Of a DNA stretch of 64,000 bases, positions 7,806-16,500 are shown in pieces (position 1 is the stretch's first letter; each line of letters opens with the position of its first letter). The DNA is from Exiguobacterium sp. AM39-5BH. Lineage in GTDB: Bacteria > Bacillota > Bacilli > Exiguobacteriales > Exiguobacteriaceae. The translations under genes and the position numbers were made by a program. Location of the stretch: the NCBI RefSeq assembly GCF_003467445.1, contig NZ_QSGS01000007.1:87234-151233 (forward strand), in the 5' to 3' direction. The notes beneath the pieces were generated by a model. It ran no database searches. It was not told where the DNA came from and saw only the letters and a program-made list of their open reading frames with translations.

Positions 7806-8645
7806 CTAATCGTTTGAACACCAAAGCGTCGAAAAGGCGTCACGAATTCGTCGGGCTTCCATCTCCGCAAACGGATATCCGGCTTGGTCGGCCACGCGGC
7901 GACTGACACGTTCAAATTGTTCCACCAACGTCGCATGGGCCGTTTCCACCGCTGTCACTTCGACCAAAGTGTATGTATCAAGATAAGCCTGCCATACTTC
8001 AGGGGCCAGATGCTTCTCAAGCCCATCCCCGGACTTTCCTCCGTTCGCCGTAAAGTTTGTCGCAAAGCCGACGTCCCATGCAAGCATCTGCCGGAGCATC
8101 GTTCGCATGATCGTCGCATGGTCGAATGCGTATAACAGTTGACCCCGCTTGATACCTTTGACGACGTAAAGCGACACCCACCAAAACTCGTTCCAACACT
8201 GCTCATAGTCGAATCGGCTCGGTCGTTTGATGCGGTACGTGTCATCAGATGGGATCGGTTGACCGGCAATCTCGTCTTTATCAATGAGGACGAGACTGAG
8301 TGAGTCAGCGTGAATCGCTTCCTGCACGTCACGCATAGGACGGACGGTCAAATCGACGCGATGACCGGCGGCGAACTGGACGAGAAACGCGAAACGCTCA
8401 TATTCGTCGCCTCCTGGCACCTCGTCCGGCGTCTGCATAATCAAGACGTCCCCGAGCGGCGCCATCCACGAACGGTCCTCGATGAACGCGGTCACGTCTT
8501 CGACGAAACAAGTGACATCGACGTCTTGAAAACGGTCTGGTTTTACGTGCGGATTGACGAGCGACCCGTTCAAGACGAGGACGCGGACGTCTTCCCGCTC
8601 CGCGGCCATGGCCGTCAAGTGCTCGAGCACTTGCTCATTGGTCAT
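7806..8645 (-). CDS. Aminoglycoside 6-adenylyltransferase (ANT(6)/AadK family)
   Basis: Nucleotidyltransferase of 279 residues that resembles streptomycin-modifying ANT(6) enzymes; B. subtilis AadK is 284 residues. Seen are the nucleotidyltransferase motif NGSLVNP with DVDV about 15 residues later (metal-binding Asp pair), the basic segment RVDLTVRPM, and the family motif FWWVSLYVVKGIKR followed by LLYAFDH in the C-terminal helical half. The start overlaps the stop of the upstream pentapeptide-repeat gene in an ATGA junction, so both are made from one message. Whether it confers streptomycin resistance here is inference; chromosomal homologues may act on other substrates. Confidence 0.85.
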   Translation of the reverse strand: MTNEQVLEHLTAMAAEREDVRVLVLNGSLVNPHVKPDRFQDVDVTCFVEDVTAFIEDRSWMAPLGDVLIMQTPDEVPGGDEYERFAFLVQFAAGHRVDLTVRPMRDVQEAIHADSLSLVLIDKDEIAGQPIPSDDTYRIKRPSRFDYEQCWNEFWWVSLYVVKGIKRGQLLYAFDHATIMRTMLRQMLAWDVGFATNFTANGGKSGDGLEKHLAPEVWQAYLDTYTLVEVTAVETAHATLVEQFERVSRRVADQAGYPFAEMEARRIRDAFSTLWCSND

Positions 8646-9244
8646 ATGACGTTCGCCCCGAGCGAGCGGGCGACTTGGACGGCCTGCATGACGTCAAGCG
8701 TCGCTTGTTTCAGAATGACGTCCGAGAAATCGACCCCATCCATCTCCGCCCCTACAAAATCGGCACCGGTGCAATCCGCGTGCTGCAACACGGCGCGGGA
8801 CAAGACGGCGTTCGTCCAGCGTGATTCTTTCAAATCCGCACCGTATAAATCGGCCTCGGTCAACCGGACACCGGACCAATCCATCTTCCGGAGCGGGGCG
8901 TGACGCAGATTGACGAACGACCAATCTCCTTCACGCACGACGACCCCTTCGAACGTGCATGACTCGAACGACGAGCCTGTCATCTTGCAGTGGTCGAACT
9001 CGCTCAAAAACAGATTCGCCCCATTGAACTGACAGTTCAGGAACGAGCTGCCGCTGTGGCGCGAGGCATTCCACTTCGAATCGGTGAAGTCACAGTTGAT
9101 GAAGCGGCACTGTTCGGTCTCGAACTCCGTCGCATCGATATAGGTGAAGCGACAGTTCTCGAACGTCGTCTGCGTGAGTTGAACGTCACGGAGCGTCTCG
9201 TCCCGAAAATCTTCTCCTTCATAAATTGCATTTGAATGAAACAT
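8642..9244 (-). CDS. Pentapeptide repeat protein
   Basis: 200-residue protein built of A(D/N)LxX pentapeptides, for example FENCRF, FINCDF, GANLF, ADLYGADL and GADFVGAEM, expected to fold as a right-handed quadrilateral beta-helix like Qnr and McbG. The repeat covers about residues 20-185. No signal peptide is seen, so it is probably cytosolic. Some members mimic DNA and protect gyrase from quinolones, but that cannot be read from the sequence. It is translationally coupled (ATGA) to the ANT(6) gene downstream, and divergent from the Nudix gene at 9299. Confidence 0.82.
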   Translation of the reverse strand: MFHSNAIYEGEDFRDETLRDVQLTQTTFENCRFTYIDATEFETEQCRFINCDFTDSKWNASRHSGSSFLNCQFNGANLFLSEFDHCKMTGSSFESCTFEGVVVREGDWSFVNLRHAPLRKMDWSGVRLTEADLYGADLKESRWTNAVLSRAVLQHADCTGADFVGAEMDGVDFSDVILKQATLDVMQAVQVARSLGANVI

Positions 9245-9298
9245 GGTTTGCCTCCTTGGCGTATACTAAAAAATAGTAAAAGAATGGGAGTGGTGAAC

Positions 9299-9745
9299 AT
9301 GGATATCGTATTTCCGACCGAGCACGGCACGTTCAATTATCGTGTCGCCGGCATCTGGGTCCAAGACGGTCATTTGCTCGTTCATCGGAACGTGAACGAT
9401 GACTTTTGGGCGTTGCCGGGCGGCCGGGTCGGCATCGGCGAAGAAGCCGAGCTCGCCTTGACGCGTGAGCTGCAAGAAGAACTCGAAGCGACACTGACGG
9501 GAACGACGTTCGCTTTCGTCTCCGAAAACTTCTTCACGTATTTGGAGCGCACCGTGCATGAGATCGGCATGTACTTTTATGTATCGGGTGACCTCCCGCT
9601 CCGGCATGGAGACTTCCACGGACCGGAAGGCGATCACCTCATCTATCGTTGGCAGCCGCTCGACGCGCTCCGGGACTTGAAACTCTTCCCGGAGACACTC
9701 TATGCGTTGCCGCAATCACTACCGCCCCACTTTATCGATCGCTGA
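9299..9745 (+). CDS. Nudix hydrolase
   Basis: 148-residue Nudix (NTP-pyrophosphatase-like) protein. The Nudix box is visible: GRVGIGEEAELALTRELQEE fits Gx5Ex7REUxEE at about residues 42-61. ATG 9299 follows GGGAG with good spacing; an in-frame upstream start is possible but lacks support. The C-terminal FPETLYALP pattern resembles other small Nudix proteins of Bacillales. The substrate is unknown. The gene overlaps the convergent HAD gene by 27 bases. Confidence 0.82.
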   Translation: MDIVFPTEHGTFNYRVAGIWVQDGHLLVHRNVNDDFWALPGGRVGIGEEAELALTRELQEELEATLTGTTFAFVSENFFTYLERTVHEIGMYFYVSGDLPLRHGDFHGPEGDHLIYRWQPLDALRDLKLFPETLYALPQSLPPHFIDR

Positions 9746-10426
9746 GCTTGATAGAATCGACTTCAATTCGTGCAAGTCTTGAATCTCATATGTCGTCTCG
9801 ACCGATGCCGCAATCTCGTGCGGATTGTACCAGCACGTGTCGAGCCCATACATGCGACCGCCGGCAATGTCTGCCGTCAACGAGTCCCCGACGATGAGTC
9901 CGCGTTCCGGTGCCACGTTCGGAACTCGGTCAAATACATAGTCGAAAAATGGCTTCATCGGCTTTTGCGAACCGGTCGCGTCCGAGACGAACACGTCCTG
10001 GAAATAAGGGAGCAGTCCCGACGCTTCGAGCCGCTTGAACTGAGTCTCCGTCACACCATTCGTGACGATATAGAGCGGATACTGCTCACTGAGCGTTCGG
10101 ACGAGCTCGAGTGCCCCATCGATGATGTGCACCCCGTCGTGCAAATGGTCGCGATAGCGCTGTTCGACTTCATGCGCGTCGATGGTGATGCCGAGCGTAT
10201 CGAACAGTTGCGTGTGTCGGCCCATTAAGACGTCTTCCCGTCCGACCTCGCCACGCTCGAAGGCGCGCCATAATCCGTTATTGATCGTCACATACTGCTG
10301 TTTCAATTCATCCGTCATCCGAACGTTGTGGGCAGCGAGCAACTGCTCCAAGGCGACGTGCTCGCTCTGTTTAAAGTCGAGCAATGTATCGTCGACATCG
10401 AATAAAATCGCTTCATATCGTTTCAT
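9719..10426 (-). CDS. HAD-family 5'-nucleotidase (YjjG-like)
   Basis: HAD-superfamily phosphatase of 235 residues with all four motifs: motif I DVDDTLLDF (residues 9-17, nucleophile D9), motif II around YIVTNG, the conserved Lys in SQKPMKPFF, and motif IV IVGDSLTADIAGG. The sequence matches the YjjG subfamily of pyrimidine 5'-nucleotidases that remove noncanonical nucleotides. It is convergent with and overlaps the Nudix gene by 27 bases; both may act in nucleotide-pool cleaning, which is inference. Confidence 0.84.
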   Translation of the reverse strand: MKRYEAILFDVDDTLLDFKQSEHVALEQLLAAHNVRMTDELKQQYVTINNGLWRAFERGEVGREDVLMGRHTQLFDTLGITIDAHEVEQRYRDHLHDGVHIIDGALELVRTLSEQYPLYIVTNGVTETQFKRLEASGLLPYFQDVFVSDATGSQKPMKPFFDYVFDRVPNVAPERGLIVGDSLTADIAGGRMYGLDTCWYNPHEIAASVETTYEIQDLHELKSILSSSAIDKVGR

Positions 10427-10498
10427 AATCAGAATTACCCCTCTCTGCCTCTAATGTACAGGAACGGACCGAGAAGTTCAAAACAAGGAGTGAGTCAT

Positions 10499-11341
10499 AT
10501 GGCTAAACGACCTATCAGCAATCTCGAGTATTCAGGGGAAGAATTCGCGTCATTTTTCTATTTGGCCGATGAGATGTTCGGCATCGATTTTGGTGAATGG
10601 TACATGGCCGGCGAATGGACCGACCGCTATCGTTGTTACTCATTGACGTTTTATCGGAATGTCATCTCGAACGTCGGGATGAGCCGGATGACGATCGTGG
10701 CTGACGGAACCGCGCACGAAGCATATCAAATCGGGACGGTCATGACCGACGAGGATCGACAAGGACAAGGGCTCGCCACCCGCATCTTCAAGCATGTGTT
10801 CAAGCAACATGACACGGATGGGTTACCTTATTTTTTGGCTTGTGACGAAGGGGTTGCACCATTTTACGAGCAACAGGGGTTCTCCGTCCAACCCGAACCG
10901 GAGCTATTCGTTTCAGTCTCGGGATCGGCTTCCCTACTCGAACATGTTGACGTCGATGCCGAACAGTGGCGTCGTTTCAAACTAGAGTCACTCCCGTTTT
11001 CACCGCGTCTGTATACGACAGACGACATGCACATTTGGATGTTCCATTACTATCAAGGGATGGACGAGGACGTGTATCGTTTCGATGACGTCCATGTCAT
11101 TTATATGATTGAGCGCTCGCGCTTAAACTTGTATGCCGTGCTGTCGCCGCGGCCTGTCGATATGCGTGACGTCGTGGCCCGGCTCTCCTTTGAAGGCATC
11201 ACCGAAATCGTCTTTAAATTCACGCCGGACCTGGACGGTGTGGAGCAACGTCCGTCCCGCGACGGCCAATGGATGATTCGCATGAACGAAGGACAATTTT
11301 TCCCGGAAGGTTGTCGCTTTCCTTATTTATCGAAAGCATGA
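10499..11341 (+). CDS. GNAT family N-acetyltransferase (two-domain)
   Basis: About 280 residues. The acetyl-CoA-binding motif A is seen in TDEDRQGQGLATRIFKHVF (about residues 83-101), followed by VAPFYEQQGF typical of motif B. The C-terminal half (about residues 140-280) is a second, less clear domain. ATG 10499 follows AAGGAG at 10484-10490. A strong hairpin terminator lies immediately after the stop. The substrate is not predictable. Confidence 0.8.
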   Translation: MAKRPISNLEYSGEEFASFFYLADEMFGIDFGEWYMAGEWTDRYRCYSLTFYRNVISNVGMSRMTIVADGTAHEAYQIGTVMTDEDRQGQGLATRIFKHVFKQHDTDGLPYFLACDEGVAPFYEQQGFSVQPEPELFVSVSGSASLLEHVDVDAEQWRRFKLESLPFSPRLYTTDDMHIWMFHYYQGMDEDVYRFDDVHVIYMIERSRLNLYAVLSPRPVDMRDVVARLSFEGITEIVFKFTPDLDGVEQRPSRDGQWMIRMNEGQFFPEGCRFPYLSKA

Positions 11342-11370
11342 AAAAAACTCGCCTTAGGGGCGAGTTTTTT
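11342..11370. terminator. Bidirectional rho-independent terminator
   Basis: Stem ACTCGCC/GGGCGAGT with TTAG loop, flanked by A7 and T6 tracts, so it can serve both the GNAT gene on the plus strand and the convergent esterase gene on the minus strand. Confidence 0.85.
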
Positions 11371-12301
11371 GCGTATGGAAGGCATGTCCGAGCGACTGCG
11401 CCGCTTCTTTGACGGCTCGTCGCGCTTCCGGAACGTATGCGTAGTAGTTGACGAAGCCGTGGATGAGTCCTCCGTAATTGTGATACGTCACCGGGACACC
11501 GAGACTAATCAATTTATTGGCGTACGCTCGGCCGAGGTCACGGAGCGGGTCATATTCTGCCGTCAACAGCGTCGTCGGCGGCAGTTTCGCCAAATGTGGC
11601 GAAACGATCGGCGAGGCGTAGGGGTGGGTCAATTCAGTCTCGTCATGAAAGTATTGGTGTTGGAACCAACGAATCAACGCCTCGTCGAGCAAATAGCCGG
11701 TCGCATACTCGATTAACGATAACGGCAGATTCTCCTCAGTCCCCGTCACCGGATAAAATAACAGCTGATGCATGGCGAGGGGACGGCCTTGCTCGATGGC
11801 CATCAAAGCGCTGACCGTGGCGAGCGTCCCCCCGGCGCTGTCACCGCCGACGGCGATGCGCTCGGCATCAATTTCAAGATCCGAGGCGTGATTCGCGATC
11901 CAGACGAGCGCCTCATAACTGTCGTAGACGGCCGTCGGGAATTTATGTTCCGGCGCGAGTCGGTAACCGACCGAGATGACGGTACAATCCGCCTCGTTCG
12001 CAATCGTCCGGCAAATCGCATCATGCGTGTCGAGACTCCCCGTGACATAGCCACCCCCGTGGTAATAGACGAGGACAGGCGCAATCCCATGACCCGTCCG
12101 ATAGATGCGAATTGGAAGTGAGCGATTCGGAAGCGTGATCCAGCGCTCCTCGACATCATATACATGCTCTCTATGTTGAAACCGGGTCATCATTGCGTCT
12201 TCTTGTCGTCTTAATTCGAGCGGATCCAATTGGTCATATGTGGTCGAGAGCTGATTTTGAAACTGGTTCAAATAAAATTGAATCGTCGGATTGACTGGCA
12301 A
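11354..12301 (-). CDS. Alpha/beta hydrolase fold-3 esterase (HSL family)
   Basis: 315-residue cytosolic esterase/lipase of the hormone-sensitive-lipase group. Oxyanion-hole motif YYHGGGYV at about residues 78-85, nucleophile motif GDSAGG at about 152-157, catalytic Asp in AEYDPLRD and catalytic His in GLIHGF near residue 284 are all present. There is no signal peptide. Its 3' end overlaps the shared terminator hairpin. Natural substrate unknown; short-chain acyl esters are usual for the family. Confidence 0.86.
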   Translation of the reverse strand: MPVNPTIQFYLNQFQNQLSTTYDQLDPLELRRQEDAMMTRFQHREHVYDVEERWITLPNRSLPIRIYRTGHGIAPVLVYYHGGGYVTGSLDTHDAICRTIANEADCTVISVGYRLAPEHKFPTAVYDSYEALVWIANHASDLEIDAERIAVGGDSAGGTLATVSALMAIEQGRPLAMHQLLFYPVTGTEENLPLSLIEYATGYLLDEALIRWFQHQYFHDETELTHPYASPIVSPHLAKLPPTTLLTAEYDPLRDLGRAYANKLISLGVPVTYHNYGGLIHGFVNYYAYVPEARRAVKEAAQSLGHAFHTQKTRP

Positions 12302-12360
12302 CGGGAATCCCTTCTTTCTCTTTTAGGCGTTCAGTTGTCTATTCCCAGCCGCGTCTGAGC

Positions 12361-12720
12361 TTAAGCAGATTCACGTGCTTTTTGCAAAGCACGACGATAC
12401 ATATACGCCAAAACGACACCACTCGCGTAAACAATGGTCCAGACATTCACGAGGATAGACTGGCCAATCGGCTTGAAGAAATAATCCCACGCCCCATCGA
12501 CATGCCAAACCATCGCCGTGGAAATGACATACGATACGATGAGCCCACATGCGAGCCACGGGAACATCTCACGCCGCCCAAACCACCACACACTCGACCA
12601 CACGATCGCTGGAATCAGAAGATAACCGAGCGCATTCCCCCATAGAAAGTCTGCCGCTGTCACGAAAAAGCCCCACGGCAGACACAAGATCGCGACAAAA
12701 ATGATTCGTCCGAGCATCAT
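12361..12720 (-). CDS. Membrane protein of PadR-HAAS operon
   Basis: 119-residue protein beginning at ATG 12720, which overlaps the stop of the upstream gene as ATGATG. It has four hydrophobic segments (about residues 5-22, 29-46, 56-75 and 88-108) and a short basic tail. I do not recognise a family. It is the third gene of a PadR/HAAS/membrane-protein operon, so it is probably controlled by the PadR repressor upstream. Confidence 0.65.
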   Translation of the reverse strand: MMLGRIIFVAILCLPWGFFVTAADFLWGNALGYLLIPAIVWSSVWWFGRREMFPWLACGLIVSYVISTAMVWHVDGAWDYFFKPIGQSILVNVWTIVYASGVVLAYMYRRALQKARESA

Positions 12721-13472
12721 GCTTGCCCCTGTTGATTCTTTTTCCACCAGACGAACAAGAAGACTCCCATCCCGACGAACAGAATCAGCATCGAGAAAAT
12801 AAGTTGTTGCTCGAGCGGCAAACTCGTCTGGGCAAACGCGTATTGCGGCCCAAACAACAGTAGCGGAATGATCAGATTGATCCATGTCTTCGTCCACACC
12901 GAGACGGTGAGCAACGTGACGACGGCCAGTCCGAACAATACGAGTTGACCGGTTGGACCGAACACGATCGTCGGGGTCTCGACGAAGATGTCGAGGATCA
13001 TCAGCCCGAGGAACAATGTCATCGGCAGCGCAGCGAGCGTGATGTACGTCGCCCCATTTTTAAAGTTGCTTTCTTTTGAGCGGACCGACATGTGGCGGAA
13101 CGCTTGTGAGGCGGCCAGCAAGAAGAGGACGGCGATGAGCGGGAACCCAATCAACTGGACCGTCGAGAATGTCATCTCGCCTTGAATGAAATTAGCGATG
13201 ATGATGTAGGCGAACACGTTCGGAATGATCATCGCAACAATTTTGACGAATCCCTTCACGTCAAACGTCATCTCGCTTCCGAGGTGTTGCATGTAGTCTT
13301 TGGGGCTCTGGCCGACGACCTCGTCCACACCTTTTCCCGCTCGTTCCGCTTCTTCGAGATGGTCTTTTAACTCCTCGACAACTTCTTTTACTTCATCTTC
13401 CGATTTCCCGCTCGACATGAGATATACCGCCAAGTCATCCAAAAAATCACGACTCTTTTTTGAAAGTTCCAT
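12717..13472 (-). CDS. HAAS/DUF1700-like domain membrane protein
   Basis: Roughly 251 residues. The first 75 residues form a charged helical domain (FLDDLAVYLMSSGKSEDEV ... DYMQHLGSEM) that matches the HAAS domain usually encoded next to PadR regulators. Six or so membrane segments follow. ATG 13472 is preferred because GAGGGG lies 7 bases before it; ATG 13478 is the alternative. It overlaps the padR gene by about 26 bases and the next gene by ATGA, so the three are one operon. Confidence 0.75.
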   Translation of the reverse strand: MELSKKSRDFLDDLAVYLMSSGKSEDEVKEVVEELKDHLEEAERAGKGVDEVVGQSPKDYMQHLGSEMTFDVKGFVKIVAMIIPNVFAYIIIANFIQGEMTFSTVQLIGFPLIAVLFLLAASQAFRHMSVRSKESNFKNGATYITLAALPMTLFLGLMILDIFVETPTIVFGPTGQLVLFGLAVVTLLTVSVWTKTWINLIIPLLLFGPQYAFAQTSLPLEQQLIFSMLILFVGMGVFLFVWWKKNQQGQA

Positions 13473-13800
13473 CTTCATTCCCCTCTCCGAGTACGCGGTC
13501 GACACCGCTTGACACTTCCGCCCAACGTTGTTTGAAGGCCAGCAACTCTTGGTGCCCCGCCTCCGTCAAAATGTAATATTTTCGTTTCGGTCCCCCTGAT
13601 GGTAACGCTTTTTGGACCGTCTCGACCCACCCTTCTTTCTTCATCCGTAACAGGACCGGGTAAATACTGCCCTCACTCACCATCGTGAATCCGTACGCCT
13701 GCAACTTCTCCGACATCTCATAGCCGTACGTCTCTCCTTTATCGATGATGGCCAACAGGCACCCTTCGAGCAATCCTTTTAACATTTGACTCATTGCCAT
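13447..13800 (-). CDS. PadR family transcriptional regulator
   Basis: 117-residue winged-helix regulator of the PadR class. The N-terminal HTH is visible in LLAIIDKGETYGYEMSEKL followed by SEGSIYPVLLRMKKEGW, the family signature, and the GGPKRKYYILTEAG wing. Such proteins repress their own operon. A perfect 12-bp inverted repeat lies directly upstream (13822-13833 and 13881-13892) and is the likely operator. The start may be 13800 or 13794. Confidence 0.88.
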   Translation of the reverse strand: MAMSQMLKGLLEGCLLAIIDKGETYGYEMSEKLQAYGFTMVSEGSIYPVLLRMKKEGWVETVQKALPSGGPKRKYYILTEAGHQELLAFKQRWAEVSSGVDRVLGEGNEDGTFKKES

Positions 13801-13821
13801 GGCGTGACCTCACTTTCATCA

Positions 13822-13892
13822 AACTAACTTGTTATACATAATAGTAATGGAAGACACTGCCAATTGCAACTACTTTGTAAAACAAGTTAGTT
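13822..13892. promoter_or_regulatory. Probable PadR operator, widely spaced inverted repeat
   Basis: AACTAACTTGTT at 13822-13833 and its exact reverse complement AACAAGTTAGTT at 13881-13892. A degenerate third half-site (CAACTACTTTGT, 13867-13878) pairs with the right arm as a near-palindrome. The left arm overlaps the AT-rich promoter region of the padR operon; the right arm lies in the leader of the aldehyde dehydrogenase gene, so both directions might be controlled. Confidence 0.6.
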
Positions 13893-13970
13893 GCGCATCG
13901 AGAGGTTTATTTTTTCAAATCAGGTGAATACTTCTTAAGGTGAAGCAAAAAGATAAAGGAGTGTTTGAAC

Positions 13971-15428
13971 ATGCATACCGATTTTACGAAGATGTACATT
14001 GATGGCCAATGGGTCGAAGGGTCAAGCGACAAATCGATCGATAACACCAACCCGTTCACGGACGAGACATTGTTCTCGATTCGTTCGGCCGACGAGTCTG
14101 ATCTCGACAAGGCTTATGCCGTTGCGAAAGAAGCACAAACCGAATGGGCGACGATTCTGCCGCAAAATCGACGCGCCTTGATCGAAAAATTTGCTGAACT
14201 GACGCTTCAGTATAAAGATGACATCATCGACTGGCTCGTCAAAGAGTCAGGTAGCACGCGCATCAAAGCAGAAGGTGAATTTTTAGCATCGATGGCGATC
14301 ATCAAGGAAGCGGCGACGTTCCCGTTCCGCATGGATGGGCTCATCAAGCCGTCGATCGTCCCGAACAAAGAGAACCGAGTCTACCGGAAACCGCTCGGCG
14401 TCATCGGCGTCATCAGCCCATGGAACTTCCCGTTCCACCTCGCGGTCCGCTCAATCGTTTCCGCGCTCGCGACAGGCAATACCGTCGTCGTCAAACCGGC
14501 GACGGCGACTCCCGTCACAGGTGGTCTCCTGTTCGCCTCGTTATTTGAAGAGGCCGGCCTTCCGAAAGGCGTCTTGAACGTCGTTGTCGGTCGCGGTTCG
14601 GAGATTGGGGACGCCATCGTCGAGCACCCGGTGCCAAAGCTTATCTCGTTCACTGGTTCGACCGAGGTCGGCAAAGGCATCGCCGAGAAGGCCGGACGCC
14701 TGTTGAAGAAAACAGCGCTCGAACTCGGCGGGAATAACGTCTTCGTCGTGTTAGACGACGCCGACATCGACCGTGCCGTCGAATCGGCCGTCTACTCGAA
14801 GTTCTATCATCAAGGGCAAATCTGTATGTCGACGAACCGGATTCTCGTCGCCGAGTCGATTCACGATGCGTTCCTTGAAAAATTTGTGGAGCGGGTTCGC
14901 GCCTTGAAGTTCGGCAATCCGAACGAATCGGATACACAAGTCGGGCCGCTCATCGATCACGATCAAGTCGACCGTATCCTCGATCAAATCAAGCAGACGG
15001 TCGACGCCGGTGCGACGCTCCAGGTCGGCGGCAACGCTGACGGGAACGTGCTCGAGCCGACTGTTGTAAGTGGTGTCACGAATGATATGCCGCTCGCGAA
15101 AAATGAGATTTTCGGACCGGTCGCCGTCGTCCTGTCGTTCAAAGACGACGCCGAGGCGCTCCAACTCTCGAACGAACTCCCGTACGGACTGAGCGGTGCC
15201 GTCCACGGTTCAATCTATCGCGCGACCGAGTTCGCCCGCCAAGTCGAGACGGGGATGATTCACGTCAACGACCAATCGGTGAACGACGAGCCGCACTTGC
15301 CGTTCGGCGGTGAGAAAGATTCTGGTCTTGGCCGTTTCAACGGCGAATGGGTGCTTGAGGAGTTCACGACGCTCCAATGGGTATCTGTCATGCATGACCG
15401 CCGTGAATACAAACCGTTCTTCTCATAA
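13971..15428 (+). CDS. Aldehyde dehydrogenase (NAD(P)+)
   Basis: 485-residue NAD(P)-dependent aldehyde dehydrogenase. It has the Rossmann-type motif FTGSTEVGKGIA, the catalytic Glu in ALELGGNN and catalytic Cys285 in GQICMSTNR, plus EIFGPVAVVL near the C-terminus. It resembles the vanillin/benzaldehyde dehydrogenase group such as YfmT. ATG 13971 follows AAAGGAG at 13955-13961. It is divergent from the padR operon, and a hairpin terminator follows. Aldehyde detoxification is the likely role; the exact substrate cannot be told. Confidence 0.9.
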   Translation: MHTDFTKMYIDGQWVEGSSDKSIDNTNPFTDETLFSIRSADESDLDKAYAVAKEAQTEWATILPQNRRALIEKFAELTLQYKDDIIDWLVKESGSTRIKAEGEFLASMAIIKEAATFPFRMDGLIKPSIVPNKENRVYRKPLGVIGVISPWNFPFHLAVRSIVSALATGNTVVVKPATATPVTGGLLFASLFEEAGLPKGVLNVVVGRGSEIGDAIVEHPVPKLISFTGSTEVGKGIAEKAGRLLKKTALELGGNNVFVVLDDADIDRAVESAVYSKFYHQGQICMSTNRILVAESIHDAFLEKFVERVRALKFGNPNESDTQVGPLIDHDQVDRILDQIKQTVDAGATLQVGGNADGNVLEPTVVSGVTNDMPLAKNEIFGPVAVVLSFKDDAEALQLSNELPYGLSGAVHGSIYRATEFARQVETGMIHVNDQSVNDEPHLPFGGEKDSGLGRFNGEWVLEEFTTLQWVSVMHDRREYKPFFS

Positions 15429-15432
15429 ACAG

Positions 15433-15475
15433 CAAAAAGCGTGTTGATCCGTTCGCGGACCGACACGCTTTTTTA
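15433..15475 (+). terminator. Rho-independent terminator
   Basis: AAAAAGCGTG...CACGCTTTTTT hairpin after the aldehyde dehydrogenase stop; the A/T flanks make it usable from both sides, including for the convergent phnA-like gene. Confidence 0.75.
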
Positions 15476-15811
15476 GATTTTTTTCACGAATTCTGACTTG
15501 AGCTTCATCGCGCCGAAACCGTCAATCTTGCAGTCGATGTCATGGTCCCCATCGACGAGACGGATGCCTTTCACTTTCGTGCCTTGTTTGACGACGAGCG
15601 ACGTCCCTTTCACCTTTAAATCTTTGATGACCGTGACCGTGTCCCCGTCTTGGAGCACGTTTCCGTTCGCGTCTTTGATTTGTGCGTCCGCTTCTGCTTC
15701 AGCCGCCTCACTCGGCGACCATTCGTACGCACATTCCGGGCAGACGAGCAAATTTCCATCCTCGTACGTGTACGACGACTGACATTTTGGGCAATTCGGT
15801 AGTTCTGTCAT
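15473..15811 (-). CDS. PhnA/YjdM family zinc-ribbon protein
   Basis: 112-residue protein with an N-terminal zinc ribbon (CPKC...CPEC, about residues 6-28) and a C-terminal PhnA domain ([15 protein letters not shown], then [21 protein letters not shown]). ATG 15811 has a GGGGG ribosome site 7 bases upstream. The family was named for phosphonate use, but most members, including this isolated one, have no proven link to phosphonates. Confidence 0.85.
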   Translation of the reverse strand: MTELPNCPKCQSSYTYEDGNLLVCPECAYEWSPSEAAEAEADAQIKDANGNVLQDGDTVTVIKDLKVKGTSLVVKQGTKVKGIRLVDGDHDIDCKIDGFGAMKLKSEFVKKI

Positions 15812-15877
15812 GCTGATTCCCCCATTCGATTCACTGTTCACATTATACCGTAATTTCAGAAGTCCGACAGCTAGTGG

Positions 15878-16390
15878 TCAGCCTTCTTGCGGAACCTCGG
15901 GACCTTTCAAATCGAGTTGGTAAAATGATAGATCAAGCCATTTTCCGAACTTGTAGCCAGCTCGTTTAATCGTTCCGGAATGGACGAATCCTAATTTTTC
16001 ATGCGCTTTGACACTCGCGATGTTGGCAGCATCGATGCCACCGATCATCGTCTTCACATCCCGCTCTTCACCGATCCGGATAATTTCTCGGAGCAACTTA
16101 TTTCCGATTCCTTTCCCGCGGTAACCGGGATGAACATACACTGAGTGTTCGACCGTATAATGATAGGCCGGCCATGGACGGAAGGGTCCGAACGTGGCGA
16201 ATCCCATGACGACATCGCCTTCCTCCCAAACAATGATGGGAAGTTTGCCCGCTTTTTTCTCTTCATACCAAGTGATTCGATTTTGGAGCGTCACCGGCTC
16301 GTAGTGATAGACGGCGGTGCTGTTGACGATGGCATCATTATAAATATGTAGGACGGCCTGAAGGTCGTCGCGTCGGCAATTTCGAATCAT
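15878..16390 (-). CDS. GNAT acetyltransferase, phosphinothricin acetyltransferase-like
   Basis: 170-residue GNAT enzyme of the PAT/YwnH group. Motifs: IYNDAIVNSTAVYHYEPVT near the N-terminus (substrate loop of PAT-like enzymes), HSVYVHPGYRGKGIGNKLL (acetyl-CoA pyrophosphate loop) and ASVKAHEKLGFVHSG. These enzymes acetylate methionine sulfoximine, phosphinothricin or related amino acid analogues. It is a single gene, read away from the copper-binding gene's terminator. Confidence 0.82.
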   Translation of the reverse strand: MIRNCRRDDLQAVLHIYNDAIVNSTAVYHYEPVTLQNRITWYEEKKAGKLPIIVWEEGDVVMGFATFGPFRPWPAYHYTVEHSVYVHPGYRGKGIGNKLLREIIRIGEERDVKTMIGGIDAANIASVKAHEKLGFVHSGTIKRAGYKFGKWLDLSFYQLDLKGPEVPQEG

Positions 16391-16464
16391 GCGAACACCA
16401 CTTTCTAAGCGTTTTCTTCATTATACGGAGTCTCCCGGAAAAACACACGCGTGAATAAGTGTAC

Positions 16465-16492
16465 ATAAAAAAGTCAGCCTTATGCGGCTGAC
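16465..16492 (-). terminator. Rho-independent terminator (minus)
   Basis: Stem GTCAGCC/GGCTGAC with a GCATAA loop followed on the minus strand by TTTTTT, just after the stop of the four-helix cysteine-rich protein gene. Confidence 0.8.
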
Positions 16493-16500
16493 CCATTCAT

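Noticed and set aside
9266-9715. Minus-strand frame of 149 codons opposite the Nudix gene
   Set aside because: The plus-strand frame has a full Nudix box and a start with a ribosome site; the minus frame is a shadow.
14381-14767. Long minus-strand frames within the aldehyde dehydrogenase
   Set aside because: The GC-rich third positions open antisense frames; the dehydrogenase motifs decide the strand.
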